Positions 25,232 to 33,560 of a DNA stretch of 64,000 nucleotides are shown here, one piece after another. Each line of letters opens with the position of its first letter. Position 1 is the stretch's first letter. Where the stretch lies: the NCBI RefSeq assembly GCF_003387575.1, contig NZ_QUAB01000040.1, positions 1-64,000 on the forward strand, read 5' to 3'. Source of the stretch: Microbacterium bovistercoris. GTDB taxonomy: Bacteria > Actinomycetota > Actinomycetes > Actinomycetales > Microbacteriaceae. The notes under the pieces were generated by a model, which did not search any database, was not told the origin of the DNA, and saw only the letters and a program-made list of their open reading frames with translations. Made by a program: the position numbers and the translations under genes.

Positions 25232-27391
25232 ATGAACATGGACAAGCACGAGGGCCACGACATGCACGCCGGGCACGCCACGGGATCGTTGAGCGAGCGA
25301 GGAACGAGCGAGACGAAACTCTCACAGCCCGCGCACGAGGGGCACGCCCGACACGACATGCACGCGGGCCACGGCGCTCACGCGGGTCACGACGCTCACA
25401 CCGGGCACGCGGGTCACGCCGGTCACGCGGGTCACGGCGACCACGTCGGGCAGTTCCGGCGGCTGTTCTGGATCAACCTGATCATCGCCGTCCCCGTCGT
25501 CGCACTGTCGCCGATGTTCGCGATGATCCTCGGCTACGAAGTCCCGGCATGGGCGCGCTGGGTCGCTCCGGTGCTCGGCACCGTGATGTACGTCTGGGGC
25601 GGCCGCCCGTTCCTCACCGGCGCGGTGTCCGAGCTCAAGGCGCGCAAGCCCGGGATGATGCTGCTGATCGGTTTGGCGATCACCGTCGCGTTCCTGGCGT
25701 CCTGGGGTGCGAGCCTGGGGATCCTGCATCACGAACTCGAGTTCTGGTGGGAGCTCGCGCTGCTGATCGTCATCATGCTGCTCGGGCACTGGCTCGAGAT
25801 GCGGTCGCTCGCGCAGACCAGCTCCGCGCTCGACTCGCTGGCGGCGCTGCTGCCCGACGAGGCCGAGCGGGTCGACGGCGACGAGGTCACGAAGGTCTCT
25901 CCGACCGATCTGCGCGTCGGCGACGTCGTCATCGTCCGCCCCGGCGGCAGCGTCCCCGCCGACGGACGGATCGTCGACGGCCGTGCCGACATGGACGAGT
26001 CCATGCTCACCGGCGAGTCCCGCACAGTATCGCGCGGCGCCGGTGACCAGGTCACCGCCGGAACGGTCGCCACCGACTCCGGACTGCGTGTCGAGGTCAC
26101 CGCCACCGGCGACGACACCGCGCTGGCCGGCATCCGCAAGCTCGTCGCCGACGCGCAGGCGTCCAGTTCGCGCGCGCAGCGCCTGGCCGACCGGGCGGCG
26201 GCCTGGCTGTTCTGGTTCGCACTCGGGGCGGCGGCGATCACGGCGATCGTGTGGTCGATCATCGGGCTGCCCGACGAGGCCGTCATCCGCACGATCACCG
26301 TTCTCGTGATCGCCTGCCCCCACGCTCTCGGGCTCGCCATCCCGCTGGTCGTGTCGATCGCCACAGAGCGGGCGGCGCGCGCCGGTGTGCTCGTCAAGGA
26401 CCGGTTGGCGCTGGAGAGTATGCGCGACATCGACGCGGTCCTGTTCGACAAGACCGGCACTCTCACCAAGGGCGAGCCCACCGTGACCGGTGTCGCGCCG
26501 GTCGGCGATCACACGTCGGACGAGGTGCTCGCGCTCGCCGCGGCCGCCGAGGCCGACAGCGAGCATCCGCTCGCGAAGGCGATCGTCCGCGCGGCATCCC
26601 ACCTCACGCTCGCGAAGGCCACCGGCTTCGCGTCGTCGCCCGCCGTCGGCGTGACGGCGACGGTCGACGGGCGCGAGGTTCGTGTCGGCGGCCCGAGGCT
26701 GCTCGAGGAACTCGGTGCGTCCGAGGTTCCGGATGCTGCGGAATGGCGCACCGACGGCGCGATCATCCTGCACGTCGTGCGCGACGGCGAGGTGGTCGGC
26801 GGGCTGAAGCTGGCCGATGAGATCCGTTCCGAGTCGCGCGAGGCCGTCGAGGCGCTGCGGGCGAAGGGCGTCGAGGTCGTCATGATCACCGGCGATGCCG
26901 AGGCTGTCGCACACTCGGTGGCATCCGAGCTCGGTATCGAGCGCGTCTTCGCCGGCGTGCGTCCCGAGGACAAGTCCGCGAAGGTCGCCGAACTGCAGCG
27001 GGAGGGCAAGAAGGTCGCGATGGTCGGCGACGGCGTGAACGACGCTCCGGCTCTCGCGCAGGCGGATGTCGGCATCGCGATCGGCGCCGGAACGGATGTG
27101 GCGATCGCGTCGGCCGGCGTCATCCTGGCCTCCGACGACCCGCGTTCGGTGCTGTCGGTGATCGAACTGTCGCGGGCGAGCTACCGCAAGATGAAGCAGA
27201 ATCTGTGGTGGGCCGCCGGGTACAACCTCATCTCGGTGCCGCTCGCGGCCGGCGTGCTGGCGCCGATCGGGTTCGTGATGCCGATGTCGGTCGGTGCGGT
27301 GCTGATGAGCCTGTCCACCATCGTCGTGGCGCTCAACGCCCAGTCCCTACGGCGGCTGGACCTGCGGCCGGAGAAGATGACCGCCCGCTGA
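25232..27391 (+). CDS. copB: His-rich P1B-type copper ATPase, CopB class
   Basis: 719 residues. The first 70 are dense in His/Gly (HEGHDMHAGHATG, then HAGHAGHAGHGDH), a metal-binding tail in place of an HMA domain. The membrane metal motif is ACPHALGLA (Cys362-Pro-His364), the P1B-3/CopB signature, followed by DKTGTLTKGE at Asp406 and [14 protein letters not shown]. CopB-class pumps export Cu(II)/Ag(I) or Cu(I). No ribosome site is visible before ATG 25232 and a -10-like box lies 7 bases upstream, suggesting a leaderless mRNA. A family-B repeat interrupts the His-rich tail (25287-25321). Confidence 0.92.
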   Translation: MNMDKHEGHDMHAGHATGSLSERGTSETKLSQPAHEGHARHDMHAGHGAHAGHDAHTGHAGHAGHAGHGDHVGQFRRLFWINLIIAVPVVALSPMFAMILGYEVPAWARWVAPVLGTVMYVWGGRPFLTGAVSELKARKPGMMLLIGLAITVAFLASWGASLGILHHELEFWWELALLIVIMLLGHWLEMRSLAQTSSALDSLAALLPDEAERVDGDEVTKVSPTDLRVGDVVIVRPGGSVPADGRIVDGRADMDESMLTGESRTVSRGAGDQVTAGTVATDSGLRVEVTATGDDTALAGIRKLVADAQASSSRAQRLADRAAAWLFWFALGAAAITAIVWSIIGLPDEAVIRTITVLVIACPHALGLAIPLVVSIATERAARAGVLVKDRLALESMRDIDAVLFDKTGTLTKGEPTVTGVAPVGDHTSDEVLALAAAAEADSEHPLAKAIVRAASHLTLAKATGFASSPAVGVTATVDGREVRVGGPRLLEELGASEVPDAAEWRTDGAIILHVVRDGEVVGGLKLADEIRSESREAVEALRAKGVEVVMITGDAEAVAHSVASELGIERVFAGVRPEDKSAKVAELQREGKKVAMVGDGVNDAPALAQADVGIAIGAGTDVAIASAGVILASDDPRSVLSVIELSRASYRKMKQNLWWAAGYNLISVPLAAGVLAPIGFVMPMSVGAVLMSLSTIVVALNAQSLRRLDLRPEKMTAR
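25287..25321 (+). repeat. Family-B repeat inside the His-rich tail of copB
   Basis: TCGTTGAGCGAGCGAGGAAC followed by GAGCGAGACGAAAC is read in a different frame from the copA copy, giving LSERGTSETKLS. It splits the tail into two His-rich blocks, which suggests insertion into a tolerant region. Confidence 0.65.
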
Positions 27392-27481
27392 GCGTCCATG
27401 CTCAACGCCCGGACGGAGTGCTCGGTCGCTCCTCTGCGAGCAGGCCGTAGTTCAGCCCTCCATCCACTCGCACTGCGCGGA

Positions 27482-27778
27482 TCAGATGTCGCGCTCCTCG
27501 CGCTTTGCGGCGAGCTCCTCGCGCAGGCCTGCGTTCTCGTCCTCGAGATCGAGAATTCGACCGATGCCCGCGATGTTCATGCCCTCGTCGCGCAGCCTGC
27601 CTGCACGGCGCAGTCGTTCGATGTCGTCGTCGCTGTATCGGCGGGTGCCGCCGTCGCTGCGGAAGGGTTCGAGCAGACCCTTCTGCTCGAAAAGGCGAAG
27701 CGTGGCCTCCGGCATGTCGACCAGCTGCGCGGCGACCGCGATGCCGTACAGCGGTGTGCGTGAGGTTCGTTCTGCCAT
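27482..27778 (-). CDS. hspR: MerR-family heat-shock regulator, HspR-like
   Basis: 98 residues. The MerR HTH (PLYGIAVAAQLVDMPEATLR, LFEQKGLLEPFRSDGGTRRY) and the segment GMNIAGIGRILDLEDENAGL match HspR, which ends in a short coiled coil rather than a ligand domain. HspR represses heat-shock genes with DnaK as co-repressor in other actinobacteria. It is divergent from hsp20, a natural target. The classic HAIR sequence is not obvious; a dyad with the same 7-base spacing lies at 27847. Confidence 0.8.
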   Translation of the reverse strand: MAERTSRTPLYGIAVAAQLVDMPEATLRLFEQKGLLEPFRSDGGTRRYSDDDIERLRRAGRLRDEGMNIAGIGRILDLEDENAGLREELAAKREERDI

Positions 27779-27846
27779 GTCTGCGAGTTCCCTGAGAGCT
27801 GCTTGCGATCGATAGGTCTTTGATCTATAAAAAATCTACATCCTGC

Positions 27847-27865
27847 GGTGCAGATTACTTGCACC
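27847..27865. promoter_or_regulatory. Dyad GGTGCA-N7-TGCACC upstream of hsp20
   Basis: Perfect 6-base arms with a 7-base spacer lie between hspR and hsp20, 42 bases before the hsp20 start. The spacing equals that of HAIR elements, but the arm sequence differs from the published CTTGAGT type. Confidence 0.5.
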
Positions 27866-27907
27866 ATACACCACAAGCCCGACATGGGCCGCAAGAGAGG
27901 AGAAATC

Positions 27908-28330
27908 ATGGGAATGACCTTCGACCCGATCAGCCAACTCGATCGTTTCGCCGCGAGCGTGCTCGATTCCGCGCGCACGCCGCGCTTCATGCCGGTGGAT
28001 CTCTTCCGCGACGGCGACCGCTACGTCCTGCATGCGGACCTGCCCGGCGTCGATCCCGGCTCCATCGACATCGACGTCGACGGGTCGCAGCTGTCGATCC
28101 GTGCGCAGCGCACGCCCGACAGCGGCGAGGGCATGCGCTGGATCTCACGTGAGCGCAGTGGTGGCTCGTTCCTGCGTCAGTTCACGCTCGGTGACGGGGT
28201 CGACGTCGACGGGATCAGCGCCTCGTACGAGAGCGGGGTCCTGTCGGTGATCATCCCGGTGAGCGAGCGCGCCAAGCCGAGGAAGATCGCCGTGGAGCAG
28301 GCAGAGCGCCGCCAGGAGATCGCTGCCTGA
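27908..28330 (+). CDS. Hsp20/alpha-crystallin small heat-shock protein
   Basis: 140 residues. An N-terminal arm (DPISQLDRFAASVLDSA) precedes an alpha-crystallin domain: VDLFRDGDRYVLHADLPGVD, FLRQFTLGDGVDVDGISASY and SGVLSVIIPVSERAKPRKI (the conserved GVL motif). It acts as an ATP-independent holdase for unfolding proteins. The start ATG at 27908 is preceded by GAGAGGAG. It is divergent from hspR and probably co-transcribed with the small DUF2795-like gene. Confidence 0.92.
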   Translation: MGMTFDPISQLDRFAASVLDSARTPRFMPVDLFRDGDRYVLHADLPGVDPGSIDIDVDGSQLSIRAQRTPDSGEGMRWISRERSGGSFLRQFTLGDGVDVDGISASYESGVLSVIIPVSERAKPRKIAVEQAERRQEIAA

Positions 28331-28399
28331 CGTCCGGAAGGGGTGGGAGAGGAGTCCCCACCCCCGCCGGAGAAACACCGATCACGGAAGGAGAACACG

Positions 28400-28615
28400 A
28401 TGAACACGCTCACGCCCGCACTCGATCGCTTCCTGACGGCGATGGAGTTCCCCGCGATGAAGGACGACCTCATTCGTGAGGGGGCGCGCGACGGTCTCGG
28501 CTCCGAGGACAGGGCGCGTCTGGACAGCCTGCCGGAGGGGCGCTACGACGGCCGCTTCCATGTGCACGAGGCGCTGGCCACCTCGACCGAGGACGCGGGA
28601 CTCGTCGCCGCGTGA
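28400..28615 (+). CDS. DUF2795-like small protein
   Basis: 71 residues. ALDRFLTAMEFPAMKDDLI followed by LDSLPEGRYDGRFHVHEAL resembles the short DUF2795 family, which has no known function. The start at 28400 has GAAGGAG upstream. It follows hsp20 by 69 bases on the same strand, before a strong terminator, so a stress-linked expression pattern is likely. Confidence 0.65.
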   Translation: MNTLTPALDRFLTAMEFPAMKDDLIREGARDGLGSEDRARLDSLPEGRYDGRFHVHEALATSTEDAGLVAA

Positions 28616-28622
28616 CCGGACT

Positions 28623-28651
28623 GCGGGGGCGGACTCGTCATCCGCCCCCGC
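28623..28651. terminator. Terminator after the hsp20 operon
   Basis: GCGGGGGCGGA and TCCGCCCCCGC form a perfect 11-bp stem with a 7-base loop, placed between convergent genes. Confidence 0.75.
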
Positions 28652-28695
28652 TGCCGGCGACCGCCCGCTTCCGGTGCAGAAGCGGGATCAGTCCC

Positions 28696-29295
28696 TCAGT
28701 GCATGACCTCCGGATCGGAGTCGCCCATGTGACCGGGCAGCGCGCTGGAGAGCACCCGGGCGACGAACGCCGAGTACTCCGACATGTAGTGCGCGAGGAA
28801 CTGCGCGGTGCTCTCGTTCGAGACGGTGCCGTCGGCGGCGAAGACCTCGGGATCGAAGTGGATGTAGGCCTCCGGAGCGTTCAGCTGCGGGGCGTCGAGG
28901 AAGCTCAGCACGCTGCGCATCGACGACTGCATCACCGCCGTGCCGATCGCACCGGCCGAGGCGCCGATGATGCCGGTGGGCTTGCGGGCGAACGAGTTCT
29001 GTCCCCACGGCCGGGAACCGATGTCGATCGCGTTCTTGAGCGCGCCGGGGATCGAGCGGTTGTACTCCGGCGAGATGAACAGCAATCCGTCCGCGCTCTC
29101 GACCGCCTGCTTGAACGCGGTCACCGCCGGACCCGGGCTGTATTCGTCGTCCCGGTTGTAGATGGGCAGGTCGCGGATCGGGATCTCGAACATCTCGAGA
29201 TCGTCCGGCGCGAGCTTCACCAGCGCCTTCGAGAGCACCCGGTTGATCGAGTCGCTCGCCAGGCTTCCGATGAGGTATCCGATGCGGTAGGTCAT
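28696..29295 (-). CDS. NAD(P)H-dependent FMN reductase family protein
   Basis: 199 residues. The flavodoxin-like fold is shown by IGYLIGSLASDSINRVLSKA, LLFISPEYNRSIPGALKNAI and GIIGASAGAIGTAVMQ. These enzymes reduce quinones, azo dyes or chromate using NAD(P)H and FMN. The start at 29295 is preceded by GGAGCAGGTC. It is divergent from an F420-type reductase, so the pair may share redox-stress control. Confidence 0.88.
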   Translation of the reverse strand: MTYRIGYLIGSLASDSINRVLSKALVKLAPDDLEMFEIPIRDLPIYNRDDEYSPGPAVTAFKQAVESADGLLFISPEYNRSIPGALKNAIDIGSRPWGQNSFARKPTGIIGASAGAIGTAVMQSSMRSVLSFLDAPQLNAPEAYIHFDPEVFAADGTVSNESTAQFLAHYMSEYSAFVARVLSSALPGHMGDSDPEVMH

Positions 29296-29365
29296 GACCT
29301 GCTCCGTTCTCATTGGGCCTTCCAGGTCTACTCCCGACGCCCCGTCGCGGCAATACGATCGAGGC

Positions 29366-30061
29366 ATGATCGGCACGCTCGGAATCCTCGGTGCCGGGCG
29401 GGTGGGCCTCGTCCTCGCACGGCTCGCGGCGGATGCCGGCATGGCGGTGCTCCTGGCCGGTTCCGGTGACCCCGCACTGATCCGCGCGTCGGCGCGCGGC
29501 GTCGGCGCCACGGCGCTCACTGCGCGCGAAGTCGCGGAGCAGGCGGATGCGGTGATCCTCGCGCTTCCGCTCGGCAAGTACCGCAGCATCCCGGCGGATG
29601 CCCTGCACGGAAAGCTCGTGATCGACGCGATGAACTACTGGTGGGGGTCGGACGGCATCCGTCCCGAGCTCGACGACCTGCGCACCACGACCAGCGAGAC
29701 CGTGCAGGCGTACCTGTCGGATGCCCGGGTGGTGAAGGCTCTCAGCCACGTGGGATATCACGATTTGGAGGACGACGCCCGGCCCGCCGGAGCGGCGGAT
29801 CGCAAGGCCATCGCGATCGCCGGCGACGATCCTGCCGACCTCGACGTCGTCGCGCGACTCGTGGACGCGCTCGGCTTCGATCCGGTGATCGCGGGACCGC
29901 TGAGCGCCGGCATCATGTTCGAGCCCGGCGCCGAGGCGTTCGGCGCCGACGTCGACGCAGCCGAGCTGCGCGCGATGCTCGCCCGCTTCCCGGCGTCTCA
30001 GCGAGGCATCCGCGTCGCCCGTGCGCGCAGCGGTGGCGGCCCCACGAGCGGCGGCTTCTGA
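29366..30061 (+). CDS. F420-dependent NADP oxidoreductase-like protein
   Basis: 231 residues. The N-terminal Rossmann motif is LGILGAGRVGLVLARLAADAG. AVILALPLGKYRSIP and LVIDAMNYWWGSDG fit the NADPH-dependent F420 reductase family (NAD-binding domain 2). KALSHVGYHDLEDDAR and a C-terminal helical dimerisation part follow. Many relatives are generic NADP-binding proteins, so coenzyme F420 use is not proven. It ends 20 bases before a repeat region. Confidence 0.82.
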   Translation: MIGTLGILGAGRVGLVLARLAADAGMAVLLAGSGDPALIRASARGVGATALTAREVAEQADAVILALPLGKYRSIPADALHGKLVIDAMNYWWGSDGIRPELDDLRTTTSETVQAYLSDARVVKALSHVGYHDLEDDARPAGAADRKAIAIAGDDPADLDVVARLVDALGFDPVIAGPLSAGIMFEPGAEAFGADVDAAELRAMLARFPASQRGIRVARARSGGGPTSGGF

Positions 30062-30081
30062 CCGACATCCGAGTTTCCCCT

Positions 30082-30174
30082 GGTTCCGGTCTCAACGGAT
30101 GTGGGTGATCCCCAGTTCCGGTCTCAACAGATGTGGGTGCTGAGCCGAAACACCCACAACGAGTGAGACCGGAG
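30082..30174. repeat. Family-A palindromic repeat, copy 2 plus a half copy
   Basis: A half element GGTTCCGGTCTCAACGGATG (30082) is followed 32 bases later by a complete element whose arms are TTCCGGTCTCA and TGAGACCGGAG. Inner arms are GTGGGTG and CACCCAC. It lies between convergent genes. The rest of 30062-30271 holds no gene. Confidence 0.7.
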
Positions 30175-30271
30175 CTTCAGGGGCTTCAGGCCACCACGCG
30201 GTTGCACCTGCCCTGCTCGGTGAGCAGTCCCGGCGGCTCGGCCCGGGGAGGCGCGGAGGGGTGTGGTCTCC

Positions 30272-32446
30272 TCAACCTCGCGCGTCGCCGTCCGGCGGCC
30301 CGGCATCCCGGTGTGCGCGCCGCCCGGCGGCCTGCGTGACGGGACGGCCGGCGCGCTCCTGGCCCGGGACCGGGCGGGAGCGGCGGCCGTAGATGAGCTC
30401 CGACGAGTCGAGCAGCCACGGCACCAGCGTGATCGACACGCCGTGCACGAGCATGAGCTGGTTGGCCATGCGGCGGGCGCGGCGATTGTGCAGCACGCTC
30501 TCCCACCAGTGCCCGACGATGTACTGCGGCAGATACACGGTGACCACCGACGGGCCGTGCTTCTCGCGGTACTTCTTGATGTACGCCTCGACCGGCTGCG
30601 CGTAGGTGCGGTACGGCGACTCGACGATGACAAGCGGCACGGGGATGCGGTGCTGCGCCCACTCCCGCTGCAGCTGTTCGCCGTCATGCGCGTCTGTGGC
30701 CACGTGAAGAGCCACGGTCTTCTGATGGCTCGCGGCGATCGCGTAGTCGATCGCTTTGATCACCGGCTTCTGAAGCCGATTCACGAGCACGATCGCCACA
30801 TCGCCCTCGGAGCCGAAGTGCGTGGTGTCGTCGATCGTGATCTCGTGCTCGACGTCTCGGTAGTAGCGCTTCACGCCGACCATGAGCAGGGCGAGCAGCG
30901 GGATGGCGAGGAACACCATCCACGCGCCGTGGGTGAACTTCGTCACCGTGACGACCACCAGCACCGACACGGTCATCACCGCGCCGACGAGGTTCACGCT
31001 CATGCTCAGGAAGATGTCGCGTGGCACGGCGGTGCCGGCGTCCCGGTGCTCCCGGATCAGGCGCTTCCAGTGCCGCACCATGCCGATCTGGCCCAGCGAG
31101 AACGACACGAACACGCCGATGATGTACAGCTGGATGAGGCTGGTGAGGTTCGCCTGGAACACCACCAGCACGCCCATCGCCGCAATGCCCAGCAGGATCA
31201 TGCCGTTCGAGAACACGAGACGGTCGCCACGGGTGTTCAGGGCCTTCGGAGCGTAGCCCTCACGGGCCAGCACCGACCCGAGCAGCGGGAAGCCGTTGAA
31301 CGCCGTGTTGGCTGCGAGCAGCAGCACGCACGCGGTCGCCGCCTGGATGATGAAGAACATGATGCTGCCCGGCCCGAAGGTCGCGGCGGCGACCTGCGCC
31401 ATCAGGCTGGGCTGCGGGTTCGAGCAGTCGAAGCCGATCAGGTCGCAGGCGTTCTCGGCGTAGTGCACGCCCGAGATGAGGGCGAGCGCGGTGAGTCCCG
31501 CGAACAGGGTGATGGCGATGAGGCCCATCATCGACAGCGTCATCTGCGCGTTGCGCACCTTGGGGATGCGGAACGCGGGGACGCCGTTCGACACAGCTTC
31601 GACGCCGGTCAGGGCGGAGCATCCGCTCGAGAACGCGCGCAGGATCAGCAGGATCATCGCCGCCTGCCCGAGGCTCTCGGCATGCACGGCGTACTCGGCG
31701 CTCGCCGCGACCGGGGCGTTGCCGAAGACCGTGCGCACCAGACCGGAGACGATCATCACGAGCACGGAGCCGATGAAGATGTACGTCGGCACCGCGAACA
31801 CGGCGGATGCCTCGCGCACGCCGCGCAGGTTCACGATCACGATGAGGATGACGAAGCCGACCGCGAGCTCCACGCGGGCGGGGTTCAGCGCCGGCACCGC
31901 CGAGATGATGTTGTCCACGCCCGATGCGATCGACACCGAGACGGTGAGCACGTAGTCGACGAGCAGCGCCGCTGCCACGATCACCGAGGGGATCTCGCCG
32001 AGGTTCTTCTGCGTCACCTCGAAGTCTCCGCCGCCCGACGGGTAGGCCTTGATGATCTGCCGGTAGCTCAGCACGACGACGATCAGCAGCAGCACGACGG
32101 CGGCCGCGACCCAGGGGCTCAGGGTGAGGAAGGCCGTGCCGCCGATGAGCAGGATCATCAGCAGTTCCTGCGGCGCGTACGCCACGGAGCTCAGTGCGTC
32201 GGAGGCGAAGATCGGCAGCGCCATGCGCTTCGGCAGCAGCTGCTCGTTGGCCTTCTCTGTAGAGAGCGGGTCGCCGAGCAGCAGACGCTTGGCGATCAGA
32301 GGCGCCTCCGAGCCGTCAGGAGCGTGCTCGCGCTGGACGACATCGCCGATGGGCGCCGGCTCGGGCGCACGCCCCTCCGCGGGGCGTTCTTCGTCTATCA
32401 CGAACGGCGACACTACGCCTGCGGGAACCGAGGTGCAATCCGGCAT
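30272..32446 (-). CDS. APC-superfamily permease, KimA-like potassium/amino-acid transporter
   Basis: About 724 residues if started at 32446. A cytosolic N-terminus of roughly 70 residues precedes 12 expected membrane helices (SSVAYAPQELLMILLIGG, SGVDNIISAVPALNPARVEL, TGVEAVSNGVPAF). A soluble C-terminal domain (VAIVLVNRLQKPVIKAIDYA, VTVYLPQYIVGHWW) resembles the universal-stress-like tail of KimA/YdaO transporters. KimA imports potassium under c-di-AMP control in Bacillus; relatives may move amino acids. The start at 32476 overlaps the start of the divergent VanZ gene, so the next Met is preferred; the true start is uncertain. The C-terminal 45 residues are low-complexity and Arg-rich. Confidence 0.8.
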   Translation of the reverse strand: MPDCTSVPAGVVSPFVIDEERPAEGRAPEPAPIGDVVQREHAPDGSEAPLIAKRLLLGDPLSTEKANEQLLPKRMALPIFASDALSSVAYAPQELLMILLIGGTAFLTLSPWVAAAVVLLLIVVVLSYRQIIKAYPSGGGDFEVTQKNLGEIPSVIVAAALLVDYVLTVSVSIASGVDNIISAVPALNPARVELAVGFVILIVIVNLRGVREASAVFAVPTYIFIGSVLVMIVSGLVRTVFGNAPVAASAEYAVHAESLGQAAMILLILRAFSSGCSALTGVEAVSNGVPAFRIPKVRNAQMTLSMMGLIAITLFAGLTALALISGVHYAENACDLIGFDCSNPQPSLMAQVAAATFGPGSIMFFIIQAATACVLLLAANTAFNGFPLLGSVLAREGYAPKALNTRGDRLVFSNGMILLGIAAMGVLVVFQANLTSLIQLYIIGVFVSFSLGQIGMVRHWKRLIREHRDAGTAVPRDIFLSMSVNLVGAVMTVSVLVVVTVTKFTHGAWMVFLAIPLLALLMVGVKRYYRDVEHEITIDDTTHFGSEGDVAIVLVNRLQKPVIKAIDYAIAASHQKTVALHVATDAHDGEQLQREWAQHRIPVPLVIVESPYRTYAQPVEAYIKKYREKHGPSVVTVYLPQYIVGHWWESVLHNRRARRMANQLMLVHGVSITLVPWLLDSSELIYGRRSRPVPGQERAGRPVTQAAGRRAHRDAGPPDGDARG

Positions 32447-32474
32447 CCTGAACGCCTCGGAATAGACTCGTGGC

Positions 32475-33560
32475 ATGCAGGATCAGATCATGCTCGGCGT
32501 GCTCGCGATCGCGATCGGCGTCGGCATCGGCCTCCTCCTGTTCGTGCCCTTCGTCGCGGTCAGCTACCGCCGCCGCGGTCGTCTCTCCGCAGGCCGTCTA
32601 CTGCTCTGGCTGGCTGCGCTCATCTACTTCTGGGCGATCTGGACCTACACACTGCTGCCATTGCCCGACCCCGACAGCATCCGGTGCGTGGGCGCGATCA
32701 CCGACCCGATGTCGGTCGTGCGCGACATCCGGAAGGCGATCTCGGAGCCGGGACGCACGATCACCAACCCGGCGATCCTGCAGCTGGTGTTCAACGTGCT
32801 GCTGTTCGTGCCGCTCGGGTTCTTCGTACGGGTGATCGGCGGACGTGGCATCCTGGTCGCCCTGTTCATCGGATTCGGGCTGTCGCTGTTCATCGAGACC
32901 ACGCAGCTGACCGGCGTGTGGGGTCTGTACCCGTGCGCGTACCGGTTCTTCGACGTCGGCGACCTGATGACGAACACCACCGGAGCCGTGCTCGGCTCAG
33001 TGGCCGGACTCGTGGTGCCCCGTGCGTACCGCGGCACGACCCCGTCTCCGGATGCCGGGATGCCGCGGCCCGTCACCCGCGGACGCCGCGCGCTCGCGAT
33101 GCTGTGCGACGGACTCGGCTTCTGGTTCGTCACGGTGGGCGTCTCGATCGGTGCGCAGTTGTTCATCGGCTACGTGCTGCGCGACCGACAGACGATGACG
33201 GAGGGCGTGGTGGCCGGCTTCATCGGCACCGCGGCCGCGGTGGTGCTGTGGCTGGTCGTGATCCTCGCCACCGGACAGTCGATCGGCGACTTCGCGGTGC
33301 AGCTGCGCTACACCGGCAGCCGGATGCAGCAGCCGCTGCCCCGCCTGCTGCGCTGGGCCGGCGGCGTCGCCGGTCTCTCGGCGATCGGCCTGCTCGGCGG
33401 CCTGTTCGGGGCGTTGTCCTGGCTGCTCACCGTGGTGGCGTGCGCGATGCTGTTCTTCACGCGGAACGGTCGCGGCCTGCCCGGCATCCTCTCCGGCCAG
33501 CAGCTGAGTGACGCTCGCGAGCCGCGTCAGGATGCTTCGGCGCGGCCCGTCCGCCAGTAG
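32475..33560 (+). CDS. VanZ-like/RDD-like membrane protein
   Basis: 361 residues. The N-terminal half is VanZ-like: YTLLPLPDPDSIRCV, NVLLFVPLGFFVRVIGG, IETTQLTGVWGLYPCAYRFF and DVGDLMTNTTGAVLG. The C-terminal half (GLGFWFVTVGVSIGAQLFIG, DFAVQLRYTG) resembles an RDD-type helical domain. Some VanZ proteins confer low-level teicoplanin resistance, but most have no proven role. The stop overlaps the convergent siderophore gene by 34 bases. It is not adjacent to the VanY-like gene at 9 kb. Confidence 0.75.
   Translation: MQDQIMLGVLAIAIGVGIGLLLFVPFVAVSYRRRGRLSAGRLLLWLAALIYFWAIWTYTLLPLPDPDSIRCVGAITDPMSVVRDIRKAISEPGRTITNPAILQLVFNVLLFVPLGFFVRVIGGRGILVALFIGFGLSLFIETTQLTGVWGLYPCAYRFFDVGDLMTNTTGAVLGSVAGLVVPRAYRGTTPSPDAGMPRPVTRGRRALAMLCDGLGFWFVTVGVSIGAQLFIGYVLRDRQTMTEGVVAGFIGTAAAVVLWLVVILATGQSIGDFAVQLRYTGSRMQQPLPRLLRWAGGVAGLSAIGLLGGLFGALSWLLTVVACAMLFFTRNGRGLPGILSGQQLSDAREPRQDASARPVRQ

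Noticed and set aside
30263..33511. 1082-residue open frame on the plus strand
   Set aside because: It is antisense to the KimA-like permease and then runs out of frame through the VanZ-like gene. Its composition (His/Arg/Glu-rich, no domains) is that of a GC-rich shadow frame.
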